Origin: Sphingomonas brevis
GTDB taxonomy: Bacteria > Pseudomonadota > Alphaproteobacteria > Sphingomonadales > Sphingomonadaceae
NCBI RefSeq assembly: GCF_023516505.1
Contig: NZ_JAMGBB010000001.1
Coordinates: forward strand, 1,922,001-1,986,000
DNA: 64,000 bases
Direction: 5' to 3'
Made by a program: the position numbers and the translations under genes. Every line of letters begins with the position of its first letter. Positions within the stretch are counted from its first letter, which is position 1. The notes below the pieces were generated by a model that worked only from the letters and a program-made list of their open reading frames with translations, was not told the DNA's origin and ran no database searches. Below are positions 44,641 through 52,889 of this stretch, piece by piece.

Positions 44641-45396
44641 CTATTTGGCGTTGGCTTTCGCGCTGCTGGCGCTGGCCAGGCGCGGGTTGCCGCCTACCCG
44701 GCGGCCGTGGATCCAGCTCATCCCCTGGCCGATCGTCATCATCGGCGTGAAGCGGCTGTTCTGCGCGGCCGGCTGTAAACCTTCGCGATCGTCGAGTGAG
44801 AAGAAGCCGTTGGCGGTGCGCGCGAGGAGCAGGATATGGGCGCCGCGGGTCGAGTGACGTCCGATGCTGATATAGAGATCCTTTGGATCAAATCCCGCGG
44901 CCTTCAGCACCTGCATCTTGGCGATGGCGATATCCTCGGCATCGCCGGTGCCGCGGCGAAGCGTTTCGCCGGCATTCGCCCAGAAGTCGGCCACGCCCAT
45001 ATTGTCGAGATCATGCTGCCAGTGGACAGCCTCGCTGATTTCCTGCTGAACCATGCGAAGCTTGCCAATCGGATCAAGGTTGGCGGCCCCCGCCGCCAGC
45101 CGTAGCACCATCGGGTCCTTCGCATCGGCCGCAGCCACCCGACGGAATCGAGCGTCGTAGAAAGTCACGCCGGCGTTGAGCGCGACGGTGCCGAACGCAT
45201 TGGGGCTGGCCGGCCTGGCCAGGATCAGGGCCTGGTTGGACTGGTTGGTCGATGCGGCCGACCGATCAAGGATCAGCGGACGGTAAAATTCGGACTTGGA
45301 TGGGGTGGCGGCGGCTTCGGCGCTCATCGCCATGGCGGGCGCCGCGGCCGCCATACAGGCGCCGGCGACGGCAACTCCAATCGCTCTGATCATCAC
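44641..45396 (-). CDS. Transglutaminase-like periplasmic protein lacking the catalytic cysteine
   Basis: A 251-residue protein with a signal peptide ('GVAVAGACMAAAAPAMAMSA'). The remainder matches bacterial transglutaminase-like cysteine proteinases (BTLCP): 'GETLRRGTGDAEDIAIAKMQ', 'FDPKDLYISIG', 'RGAHILLLAR' (His) and 'FFSLDDREG' (Asp). In active members the first block reads GDCEDxA; here the cysteine is alanine. If correct, it cannot be a cysteine protease, and would be a binding or scaffold protein. Active relatives, such as LapG, act in the periplasm on adhesins. The gene is monocistronic with an unusual A/T-rich promoter region. Confidence 0.78.
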   Translation of the reverse strand: MMIRAIGVAVAGACMAAAAPAMAMSAEAAATPSKSEFYRPLILDRSAASTNQSNQALILARPASPNAFGTVALNAGVTFYDARFRRVAAADAKDPMVLRLAAGAANLDPIGKLRMVQQEISEAVHWQHDLDNMGVADFWANAGETLRRGTGDAEDIAIAKMQVLKAAGFDPKDLYISIGRHSTRGAHILLLARTANGFFSLDDREGLQPAAQNSRFTPMMTIGQGMSWIHGRRVGGNPRLASASSAKANAK

Positions 45397-45443
45397 CTTT
45401 CATTCTCCCACCCAACCATCGGATAAGATGACTCCATTGGGAC

Positions 45444-45469
45444 GTTAACGGAAGCGGTTAACGGAAGCG
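45444..45469 (+). repeat. Tandem 13-bp direct repeat in the BTLCP promoter region
   Basis: 'gttaacggaagcg' occurs twice head to tail without a gap, 48 bp upstream of the transglutaminase-like gene. TTAA occurs repeatedly up to 45640 (including 'ttaactttggttaa'), which might bind CtrA or another regulator; the spacing is not the canonical 7 bp. Confidence 0.55.
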
Positions 45470-45682
45470 CTTGAAAGTTAACCGATAAAATGTGCTCGAT
45501 TCGCTACGAAAGGTGCGAAAACGTTAGGAAAGCCGCCAAGTTCCGAGTCGGCGCAAATAATTTCAGATGCGAATCGTTTACCAAATTGGCTCAAAACCAT
45601 TAACTTTGGTTAATGCTGCGACTGACTATAGAAAATTAACGCCGGTCGCCGCCATGGTTCGAGTCGCGCCAACGATGCGCGG

Positions 45683-45997
45683 TTATGCGGTGAGTTTCAG
45701 AGCGGCGATGCAGCCGACGATGCCGAGGATCAGAAGCAGCCTGAGCGTGGTCGCCGGCTCGTCGAAGAAGGCCATGCCGACGATCACCGTGCCGACCGCG
45801 CCGATGCCGCCCCACACCGCATAGGCCGTGCCCATTGGAATGTTGCGCGATGCCAGTTCCAGCAGGCCCATGCTGATCGCGACGGAAACCAGGAAGGCCA
45901 TCGTCCAGGGGACGTTCCGGAATCCTTCCACGAACCGCAGCGAGGTGGTGAAGCCGACCTCGAACAGGCCACCCAGGATAAGCCAGAACCACGCCAT
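45683..45997 (-). CDS. SMR-family small multidrug/guanidinium-type transporter
   Basis: A 104-residue protein with four transmembrane helices and the family hallmarks: the membrane glutamate in 'WFWLILGGLFEVGFTTSLRF', 'MGTAYAVWGGIGAVGTVIVG' and 'FFDEPATTLRLLLILGIVGC'. It resembles the SugE/Gdx subgroup, which exports guanidinium, rather than drug-pumping EmrE, but the call is not certain. ATG 45997 follows a GGGAGGG site. It is divergent from the DUF1345 gene. Confidence 0.88.
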   Translation of the reverse strand: MAWFWLILGGLFEVGFTTSLRFVEGFRNVPWTMAFLVSVAISMGLLELASRNIPMGTAYAVWGGIGAVGTVIVGMAFFDEPATTLRLLLILGIVGCIAALKLTA

Positions 45998-46054
45998 CGT
46001 CGGCCCTCCCATTGGCGCTGGACGAGGCCAGCGAATGCCGTCACCTTCCCGCTC

Positions 46055-46702
46055 ATGGCGCGCGAAATGAACATCGGCAACCGGATTGGCCCGCCCCGCT
46101 TCCTGCTGTTCCTTGCGATACTGGCGGCCGGCTATGCGGCGTCGATGACGATGCTCACTCGGCCGCAAGCGATGATGGTCTCGTTTGATTTCGCGGCCTT
46201 GCTGTTTCTTCTCGGCTGCTTGCCCCTGTTCCGCCGCCATGCCCAGGACATGCGCAAGGCAGCGCTGGAGAACGACGCCAATCGCGTGATCCTGCTGATC
46301 GTGACGGTCGTCCTGTCGATGGTCATCCTGGTGACCGTCGCGGGGGAGCTGATCGGACCGCATCATCCGGCTCCGATCGAAAAGCTGATGATCATCCTTA
46401 CGCTGATCCTGGCCTGGCTGTTCGCCAACACGGTCTATGCGCTGCACTATGCACATCTGTTCTACAGCCGCGATGACGGCGGAAAGGATTTGGCCGGACT
46501 GATTTTTCCGGGTGAAAGGGCCGAGCCCGACTACAGCGACTTCGTCTATTTCAGCTTCACGCTGGGCATCGCGCTGCAGACGTCCGACGTCGCCATCACT
46601 TCGCCGGGCATTCGCCGAATCGTGATCGGGCAATGCATCGCGGCGTTCGTCTACAATATCGTCGTCCTGGCACTGGCGGTCAGCGTGCTCGCGTCGCGCT
46701 AG
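46055..46702 (+). CDS. DUF1345 membrane protein
   Basis: A 215-residue protein with five or six transmembrane helices: 'FLLFLAILAAGYAASMTMLT', 'LLFLLGCLPLFRRHAQDMRK' and 'YALHYAHLFYSRDDGGKDLA'. The conserved 'DFVYFSFTLGIALQTSDVAI' and 'YNIVVLALAVSVLAS' identify the DUF1345 family, uncharacterised inner-membrane proteins. An ATG twelve bases downstream is another start candidate. Its stop overlaps the convergent EamA transporter stop by 4 bp. Confidence 0.9.
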   Translation: MAREMNIGNRIGPPRFLLFLAILAAGYAASMTMLTRPQAMMVSFDFAALLFLLGCLPLFRRHAQDMRKAALENDANRVILLIVTVVLSMVILVTVAGELIGPHHPAPIEKLMIILTLILAWLFANTVYALHYAHLFYSRDDGGKDLAGLIFPGERAEPDYSDFVYFSFTLGIALQTSDVAITSPGIRRIVIGQCIAAFVYNIVVLALAVSVLASR

Positions 46703-47598
46703 GCCGTGGCCTCAAGCGCCGGATGCTCAACCTTGCGGGTGCGTGCAGCCATGAGGCAGCCGGCGACGATCAGCGAGGCACCCGCCATCGTGAATAGCGA
46801 GACGCTTTCGCCGAAGCGCAGCCAGCCGAGCAGCATCGCCCACAGGAACGACGTATATTCGGTGGTGGACAGATAGGCGGCGCCGGCTCGCGCATAGCCC
46901 CAGCCAAGCAGCATCAAAGAGCCGATCGCGAGGCTGGCCGCCAGAACCAGTTCGCCCCAGTGACCGCTCGGAAGCGGAGGCCATTCGCTGACCGCCGCCC
47001 ACAGCAGCAATGTCCCGCCGATCACGAGGTTCTGGAAGAATGCGATTTCGACCGGGCCGGCATGCTGTGCCTGGCGGCGCATGACGATGATGTTGAAAGC
47101 GTAGATGACGGCCGAAGCCAGGATTGCGAAGCTGCCGAGTAGCGCCGGTGGGCCGAGGTCGGCCTGGGCCTGTCCAGCGAAGATCACGACGACGCCGGCG
47201 AAGGCCGCGAGCGAACCGCCGACGGTTCGCTTGCCGATCGGTTCCTTGAGGATCGCCGCCGCCAGCACCAGCGCGATCAGCGGGGCGATAAACGTCAGCG
47301 CCACCGCCTGGGCCATCGGCACCCGCGCCAGCCCCCAGAAGAACAGGATCGCCATCGGCACCATCATCGTGCCGCGCAGCAGGTGGAGGCGCAGGGCGAC
47401 CCCGCGCGGCCAGGGATTGCGGGCAATCAGGAACGGAATGGAGGCCATCGCGATGCCGATCAGCGAGCGCCACAGCAGGGTCGGGAATGTGCCGATCGCC
47501 AGCGCGAGCCCCTTCATCACCATGTCCATGATCGAGAAAAGCGCGATTCCGAGGACCGCGGCGGCATAGGCAGGGAGGTGGCTTTGCGGTGCGCTCAT
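46699..47598 (-). CDS. EamA/DMT-family transporter
   Basis: A 299-residue protein with ten transmembrane helices in two EamA repeats ('GIALFSIMDMVMKGLALAIG' starts the first; 'LLGSFAILASAVIYAFNIIV' the second), with 'SFLWAMLLGWLRFGES' near the end. Drug/metabolite transporters of this type export amino acids, nucleobases or drugs; substrate not predictable. The gene is single and shares no obvious operon with neighbours. Confidence 0.9.
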   Translation of the reverse strand: MSAPQSHLPAYAAAVLGIALFSIMDMVMKGLALAIGTFPTLLWRSLIGIAMASIPFLIARNPWPRGVALRLHLLRGTMMVPMAILFFWGLARVPMAQAVALTFIAPLIALVLAAAILKEPIGKRTVGGSLAAFAGVVVIFAGQAQADLGPPALLGSFAILASAVIYAFNIIVMRRQAQHAGPVEIAFFQNLVIGGTLLLWAAVSEWPPLPSGHWGELVLAASLAIGSLMLLGWGYARAGAAYLSTTEYTSFLWAMLLGWLRFGESVSLFTMAGASLIVAGCLMAARTRKVEHPALEATA

Positions 47599-47650
47599 CG
47601 GCTTGGCCTTTAGCCGATGCGACCGCTCAATCCACCCCCGGGTCCTGTCC

Positions 47651-48175
47651 CTAACGGAGCACCATCATATTGCCGTGGATCTCGACCGAGCCGAACTGGG
47701 CAAGGAAAGTCTGCCCCAACAATGAGCGGTCGCCGCCTTCCAATATTATGGCCGGCGTGTCGCTGACTGTTTTCAGGCCGAGCTGGACGCGGTTCAAGCG
47801 AACCAAATGACCGAGCACGGCCCCTGACGCTCCGGAACCGACGACTTCCGGATGGGTGGGATCGAAGGCCAGTCCGGCGCGGCGCGCGTCGTCGACGTTG
47901 AGCGCTATCCCGGTGGCACCGGTGTCGATCAGGAAATGGACGGTCGCGCCGTTGACCTGCGCGTCGGCGTAGAAATGACCGTCGAACGAGCGCTCGAGCG
48001 TCACCGTCCCCGAACCGGGATCCGGCGAAGGCGCGAACGTGCCCTTCTCCTCGAGATCGTCGACCTGGATGACGCGCTCGCCGCCGCCTGGTGCCGTAGC
48101 CACCGTCTCCATCGACGGCATCAGCGCGCCGACCAGGGTCGCCGCGAAGATGATGAGGATCGCCAGCCGAACCAT
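47651..48175 (-). CDS. Retropepsin-like aspartic protease
   Basis: A 174-residue protein. An N-terminal transmembrane anchor ('LAILIIFAATLVGALM') precedes a clan AA aspartic protease domain: 'GHFYADAQVNGATVHFLIDT' continues to GATGIAL (active site DTGA) and 'SLLGQTFLAQFGSVEIHGNM' is typical of the TIGR02281 family. Like retroviral proteases it should act as a dimer, on the periplasmic side. Substrate unknown. Proteins of this family often occur singly in alphaproteobacteria. Confidence 0.9.
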   Translation of the reverse strand: MVRLAILIIFAATLVGALMPSMETVATAPGGGERVIQVDDLEEKGTFAPSPDPGSGTVTLERSFDGHFYADAQVNGATVHFLIDTGATGIALNVDDARRAGLAFDPTHPEVVGSGASGAVLGHLVRLNRVQLGLKTVSDTPAIILEGGDRSLLGQTFLAQFGSVEIHGNMMVLR

Positions 48176-48217
48176 GGGGCCGAGCTTAGGCGAGGAAGGT
48201 AAAGAGGGTTTGAATGG

Positions 48218-48445
48218 CTAATCGGCGCCGTCGCGAAGCGTGATCTTGCCTACCTCAAGCTCATCGATCCTGAGCTTGCGGATATGGGCCCGGCCGATCC
48301 ACAGTCGGCCGATCGCCAGCGCACCAAGGGCAAAGGCGCCCATTGCAACCGCGCCGAGCGCTGCCGAGCCAAGGAAGTTCGATCCGGTCGCGGAAACCCC
48401 GGTCGCCGAAGCGCCGGTGGCGGAGGAGCGGACCACGTTCTTCAC
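48218..48445 (-). CDS. Small Ala/Gly-rich protein coupled to ispG
   Basis: A 75-residue protein: '[20 protein letters not shown]' forms a Gly/Ala-rich hydrophobic segment and '[20 protein letters not shown]' a charged strand-like end. The repeating hydrophobic pattern '[17 protein letters not shown]' resembles pentapeptide/bactofilin-like strands, but no family is assigned. Its start overlaps the ispG stop by 4 bp (ATGA), so it is translated with ispG. Confidence 0.65.
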   Translation of the reverse strand: MKNVVRSSATGASATGVSATGSNFLGSAALGAVAMGAFALGALAIGRLWIGRAHIRKLRIDELEVGKITLRDGAD

Positions 48446-49578
48446 TCGGCTGCCTCCGAAGCGGCCTGACTTTCGCGCTCGATTTCCGCTGCCTTCTGCT
48501 CGACCAGCTTGACGATATGTTCGATCATGTCGGCGTCCTGGACATGGTGGTCGGTGACCCCCGACAGATAGACCATATGCTTGCCCTGCCCGCCGCCGGT
48601 AATGCCGATGTCGGTCTCACGGGCCTCGCCCGGTCCGTTGACGACGCAGCCGAGGACGGAGAGCGACATCGGCGTCTTGATATGCTGCAGCCGCTCCTCG
48701 AGCTTTTCGACCGTGCGAATCACATCGAAGCCCTGTCGCGCGCAACTGGGGCAGGACACGACCCGGACGCCGCGATTACGGATGCCAAGCGATTTCAAGA
48801 TTTCATAGCCGACGCGCACTTCCTCTTCCGGCTCGGCGGACAGTGAAACGCGGATGGTATCGCCGATCCCGGCCCAGAGCAGCGAACCGATGCCGATTGC
48901 CGACTTGACGGTTCCCCCAAGGAGGCCGCCGGCCTCGGTGATGCCGAGGTGGAGCGGGCAATCGACCTGGTCGGACAGCTGCTGGTAGGCGGCGACGGCA
49001 AGGAACACGTCCGAAGCCTTCACCGCCACCTTATATTGGTGGAAGTCATGGTCTTCGAGGATCTTGATATGGTCGAGCGCGCTTTCGACCAGCGCCTCCG
49101 GGCAGGGCTCGCCATATTTTTCGAGCAAATCCTTTTCGAGGCTGCCGGCATTGACCCCGATACGGATCGCGCAGCCATTGGCCTTGGCGGCGTTGATTAC
49201 TTCCCTCACCCGTTCTTCCGAGCCGATGTTGCCCGGATTGATCCGAAGACAAGCCGCCCCGGCATCGGCCGCTTCCAGAGCGCGCTTGTAGTGGAAATGG
49301 ATGTCGGCGACGATCGGAACGCTTGCCGCGCGGACGATTTCCTTCAGCGCCGCGGTCGATTCCACGTCCGGACATGACACGCGGATGATGTCGGCCCCGG
49401 CCTCCTCGCAGCGGCGGATTTGTTCGATCGTCGCCTTGGCGTCGGAAGTCGGGGTATTGGTCATGGTCTGAACGGTGACCGGCGCATCGCCACCGACGGC
49501 GACATTGCCGACCATGATCTGGCGGGACTGGCGGCGCGCGATATCGCGCCACGGGCGGATCGAGGACATTGCGGCCAT
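48442..49578 (-). CDS. ispG: 4-hydroxy-3-methylbut-2-enyl diphosphate synthase
   Basis: A 378-residue protein. IspG (GcpE) performs the penultimate step of the MEP pathway, reducing MEcPP to HMBPP. '[20 protein letters not shown]' and '[15 protein letters not shown]' are conserved barrel blocks, and the [4Fe-4S] ligands are in '[11 protein letters not shown]' and '[19 protein letters not shown]'. The length fits the two-domain bacterial form. A downstream ATG at 49569 is possible. It forms an operon with the small protein after it. Confidence 0.97.
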   Translation of the reverse strand: MAAMSSIRPWRDIARRQSRQIMVGNVAVGGDAPVTVQTMTNTPTSDAKATIEQIRRCEEAGADIIRVSCPDVESTAALKEIVRAASVPIVADIHFHYKRALEAADAGAACLRINPGNIGSEERVREVINAAKANGCAIRIGVNAGSLEKDLLEKYGEPCPEALVESALDHIKILEDHDFHQYKVAVKASDVFLAVAAYQQLSDQVDCPLHLGITEAGGLLGGTVKSAIGIGSLLWAGIGDTIRVSLSAEPEEEVRVGYEILKSLGIRNRGVRVVSCPSCARQGFDVIRTVEKLEERLQHIKTPMSLSVLGCVVNGPGEARETDIGITGGGQGKHMVYLSGVTDHHVQDADMIEHIVKLVEQKAAEIERESQAASEAAE

Positions 49579-49674
49579 ATAGGCGCGAGCGTCAGTCGGG
49601 CCAAGGAAAAGGGCGATTCGCCGTCACCTATCGGCCATGTTATGGGGACTTCGGGGTAAACAGCGGGGTGGCCG

Positions 49675-51831
49675 ATGGCTGAGCTTGCCCAACTGGCGCG
49701 TACTATCCGCGGGGCGGCGTCCCGCGTTAGACGGCCGTCGGCTCATCTGCGCTACATGGCGTTCCTCAGTTACAGCCATAAGGACAGCGACACCGCGACC
49801 TGGCTCCACGAGGAGCTGGAGGAATTCCGCGTTCCCCAGCGACTGGTGGGCAAGCTAACCGAACAGGGGCCGGTTCCCCGCCGGCTCGCCCCGATCTTCC
49901 GCGACCGGCACGAACTGGCGGCTGCCAGCGACCTGGGAGAAGAAATTGAGGCCGCTCTGGGCGGTTCGCGCTTCCTGATCGTGCTCTGCTCGCCCGCCGC
50001 CGCCAAATCGCGGTGGATCGACAAGGAAATTGCCTGCTTCAAGCGGCTGCACCGCGACGACCGGGTATTGGCGGCGATCATCGAGGGCGAACCGTTCGCC
50101 AGCAACATCCCCGGCCGCGAGGATGAGGAGTGCTTCCCGCCCGCGCTGCGGACCCATTTCGACCGGCTTGGCCGCCCGACCAGCCAGCCGGCCGAACCGA
50201 TCGCCGCCGACCTTCGCGAGGAAGGTGACGGGCGGCGCATGGGCCTCCTCAAGCTGGCGGCGGGAATGATGGGCGTTGGCCTCGACGAGCTGGTCCAGCG
50301 AGAGGCGCAGCGCAGGCACCGCCGGCTGTATGCGATCACCGCCGCGTCGGTCGCGGGCATGCTGTTCGCCAGCGGCCTGGCTTATACGGCGATCGAGGCC
50401 CGCGACGAAGCGCGCGACCAACGCCGCGAGGCGGAAGGGCTGATCGGCTTCATGCTCGGCGACCTGCGGGAAAAACTTGAGCCGCTGGGCAGGCTCGATG
50501 TGCTGGATTCGGTCGGGGGGCGGGCGCTCGCCTATTACGAGAAACAGGATAAGTCCGACCTGTCCGACGAATCGCTGGCGCAGCGTTCGCGCGCGCTGAC
50601 CCTGATGGGCGAAATGGCGTTCACAAGAGGCGACCTCGATCGTGCGTTGCGACTGTATCGCGAGGCGATGGCGAGCACTGGCGAGGCCGTGCGGCGCGAT
50701 CCGGACAAGCCTCAAAATCTGTTCGACCACGCCCAGAATGTCTTCTGGACCGGCTATGTCGACTATCAGCGCGGGAGCCTCGACAAGGCTGCAACCGCGT
50801 TTCAGGAATATCGGCGGCTGGCCGACCGGATGATCGCGCTGGCGCCCAATGAGCCACGCTATCAATTGGAACGAATCTATGCCGATACCAACCTCGGCAC
50901 CGTGTTGGCCGACCAGCGCAAATATCGGGCAGCGGCCGCCGCGTTCCAGGCCTCGCTTGAGCCGGTTGAAGCCCTGGTAGCGAAGCATCCTGACAATCGC
51001 GACTATCAGACGCAGTTGGTCGATACGCTCGCATGGCTGGCCGACGAGCGCGAATTCTCCGGCCAACTGGATGAGGCGCTTGCGCATCGGCGACGCCAGC
51101 TGGGCCTCCTTGCCCAGCAGTGGCGAAGCGACGAAGGCAACACGACAATCAAGCGGATCGAGTTGACCGCTCGAAGAGCCTTGGCGCGCCTGCTTGCCCA
51201 ACGGGGAGATCTGGCGGGAGCGCTCGACCAGTCCCGGCAGGCGTCGGCGGTGGTGGATTGGCTGACCAAGACCGAGCCGGCCAATACCGAATGGTTGCAG
51301 GCTGGTGCCAATGCCAACTTCGATCGTGCCGATATCGAACTGGCTTCGAACCGGATTGCCGAAGCGCAGCCGGTGATCGAATCCGCTTGCGCCACCACGT
51401 CGCAACTGGTCGCCATGGACCGAAGTGTCGCGCGATGGCGGACGGACATGCAGCTAAGGTGCCTGGACCTCAAGTCGCGAAGCGCGCTGCTGAGCGGCCA
51501 AAGCGCCGATGCGACCGGCCTTGCCCAACAGGCGCTGGCGCTGGCCCGCACAATCCCAAATCCGGTCGAGCGCGGCCTCAGGATTGCATCGGCGGAACGG
51601 AATTTGGGAGACGCACTCGCATCGGGTGGAAACCGGGAAGCCGCGCGAGGAGCTTATGAGCGGGCGCTGGCCGCCTGGCCCCGCAATATCGAAGAACAGC
51701 CGCGCGAAATGGCGAGCCGCGCGATCCTGCTGGCCCGCCTTGGCCGGCGTGATGAATCGAATGAGCTGGCAGGCCGGCTGGCAAGCATCGGATATCGCCA
51801 CCCAAGTCTCAGGCACGATCGCCAACAATGA
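49675..51831 (+). CDS. TIR domain - transmembrane - TPR protein (cassette gene 1)
   Basis: A 718-residue protein. Residues ~28-160 form a TIR domain ('MAFLSYSHKDSDTATWLHEE', 'IFRDRHELAAASDLGEEIEA', 'LIVLCSPAAAKSRWIDKEIA', with the glutamate expected for NAD cleavage). A transmembrane helix follows at about 218-240 ('AITAASVAGMLFASGLAYTA'), then ~480 residues of TPR-like helices, probably periplasmic. Same architecture as the TIR protein at 16919-18853, but lacking its FlgO-like middle domain. Two small paralogous genes follow in the same direction with gaps of 7 and 34 bp, implying one operon. Function unknown; defence or signalling by NAD hydrolysis is a hypothesis. Confidence 0.82.
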   Translation: MAELAQLARTIRGAASRVRRPSAHLRYMAFLSYSHKDSDTATWLHEELEEFRVPQRLVGKLTEQGPVPRRLAPIFRDRHELAAASDLGEEIEAALGGSRFLIVLCSPAAAKSRWIDKEIACFKRLHRDDRVLAAIIEGEPFASNIPGREDEECFPPALRTHFDRLGRPTSQPAEPIAADLREEGDGRRMGLLKLAAGMMGVGLDELVQREAQRRHRRLYAITAASVAGMLFASGLAYTAIEARDEARDQRREAEGLIGFMLGDLREKLEPLGRLDVLDSVGGRALAYYEKQDKSDLSDESLAQRSRALTLMGEMAFTRGDLDRALRLYREAMASTGEAVRRDPDKPQNLFDHAQNVFWTGYVDYQRGSLDKAATAFQEYRRLADRMIALAPNEPRYQLERIYADTNLGTVLADQRKYRAAAAAFQASLEPVEALVAKHPDNRDYQTQLVDTLAWLADEREFSGQLDEALAHRRRQLGLLAQQWRSDEGNTTIKRIELTARRALARLLAQRGDLAGALDQSRQASAVVDWLTKTEPANTEWLQAGANANFDRADIELASNRIAEAQPVIESACATTSQLVAMDRSVARWRTDMQLRCLDLKSRSALLSGQSADATGLAQQALALARTIPNPVERGLRIASAERNLGDALASGGNREAARGAYERALAAWPRNIEEQPREMASRAILLARLGRRDESNELAGRLASIGYRHPSLRHDRQQ

Positions 51832-51838
51832 GGGAAAT

Positions 51839-52255
51839 ATGCCATCCAAAAATGTAAAGGTTAGGGCCACGCTGGACGATGCCGGCGGCATCGATTTCGA
51901 GATCGATGGAGTGAAGGCCAAGCATGCCCAGATGAAGCTGGACAAGGACAGCGGCGAGCATGTGCTCGACTTCATGCTGCAGGACCATACCGGCAAGGGC
52001 CTGAGGTTCGACGAACAGGACCCGATCTGGGTGGGCGAGGACTGTCCCTGTCCACCGCCGCAGGGACTCAATTCCGACCAGCTGACCGTAGTCGACTGCA
52101 AGGGCGGACGGCTGTCGGCGCGCAACGCCAACAACGGCCGCGAACGCGAGTTGCGGTATCAGCTGAACTTCGTCGCCAATGATGGGTCAAAGGCGGACTG
52201 CGATCCGATCATCCGCAATGGCGGGGGTACGACCCTGATAGGCGGCGACGTGTAA
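51839..52255 (+). CDS. DPIIRNGG-type small protein (cassette gene 2)
   Basis: A 138-residue protein without signal peptide or membrane helix. It is predicted beta-rich: 'KVRATLDDAGGIDFEIDG', 'EHVLDFMLQDHTGKGLRF', 'LTVVDCKGGRLSARNANN', 'ERELRYQLNFVANDG', ending in 'DCDPIIRNGGGTTLIGG'. The second half aligns with the next gene product. A CPCPPP segment and four cysteines are present. It is 7 bp after the TIR-TPR stop with its own GAGGGA site. No known family recognised. Confidence 0.75.
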   Translation: MPSKNVKVRATLDDAGGIDFEIDGVKAKHAQMKLDKDSGEHVLDFMLQDHTGKGLRFDEQDPIWVGEDCPCPPPQGLNSDQLTVVDCKGGRLSARNANNGRERELRYQLNFVANDGSKADCDPIIRNGGGTTLIGGDV

Positions 52256-52289
52256 GTGGGAGACAATCAACGACAGGGGAGGCAATGAG

Positions 52290-52814
52290 ATGGCGAATAA
52301 CGGAAAACAAGTAGAGCTGATTCCCAGCAACGGGTCATCCGGCTGGAAGGTCAAACATGGCACCAACGTCGGCACCGGGCCGAGCAACTATCCCAAGGTC
52401 GATCTTCCGGCGAATTCAGGACCGCACCTCGTCATATTCAAGATCACCGATAACAATGTCAGCTCAACCGCAACGTTCAACGCGACCCTTCCGATGTGGA
52501 TTCAAAAGGGAAGCACTTCCCCTACCGCGAGCGGAATGGATCCCCAGATCGCCGACTGGGCCATCTTCGACGGTGGCAAGACGCTCGTCGTGCTCGACAC
52601 CAACAGCCAGGCCGGCGATCTGTCGTACCGGTTGCAGGCCGACAATTACGCGCCGATCCTCGATCCGATCATTCGCAATGGCGGGACGACGACGCCGCCG
52701 CCGTCCGGCTACGCCTACACCACCACGGAAATTGCTTCGATTGCCGGCGTCGCACTGCTGGTCGGGTTCCTCGTCGGCTTCGTCGTCAATCGAATGTTCT
52801 TCGCGAAGAAGTGA
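52290..52814 (+). CDS. DPIIRNGG-type tail-anchored protein (cassette gene 3)
   Basis: A 174-residue protein, paralogous to cassette gene 2: 'GPHLVIFKITDNN', 'ADWAIFDGGKTLVVLDTNSQ', 'GDLSYRLQADNYAPILDPII' and 'RNGGTTTPPP'. Unlike gene 2 it ends in a transmembrane helix ('IASIAGVALLVGFLVGFVVN') with the short basic end 'RMFFAKK', so it is tail-anchored with the soluble domain in the cytoplasm. That would put the beta-rich domain on the same side as the TIR domain. Family unknown. Confidence 0.75.
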   Translation: MANNGKQVELIPSNGSSGWKVKHGTNVGTGPSNYPKVDLPANSGPHLVIFKITDNNVSSTATFNATLPMWIQKGSTSPTASGMDPQIADWAIFDGGKTLVVLDTNSQAGDLSYRLQADNYAPILDPIIRNGGTTTPPPSGYAYTTTEIASIAGVALLVGFLVGFVVNRMFFAKK

Positions 52815-52889
52815 GGATCTTAGGGCGGTCCGATCGCCAGAAAGGGCTGCCCTACTAAGATGTCGCGGATTTTCGGCTAAGGGCAAGTA

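Noticed and set aside
45998-46633. N-terminal extension of the SMR transporter frame to 46633
   Set aside because: The extension is antisense to the DUF1345 gene, while the family start with a strong ribosome site is at 45997.
49855-51405. 516-codon minus-strand ORF opposite the second TIR-TPR gene
   Set aside because: Antisense; the plus strand encodes TIR and TPR motifs and a translationally linked operon.
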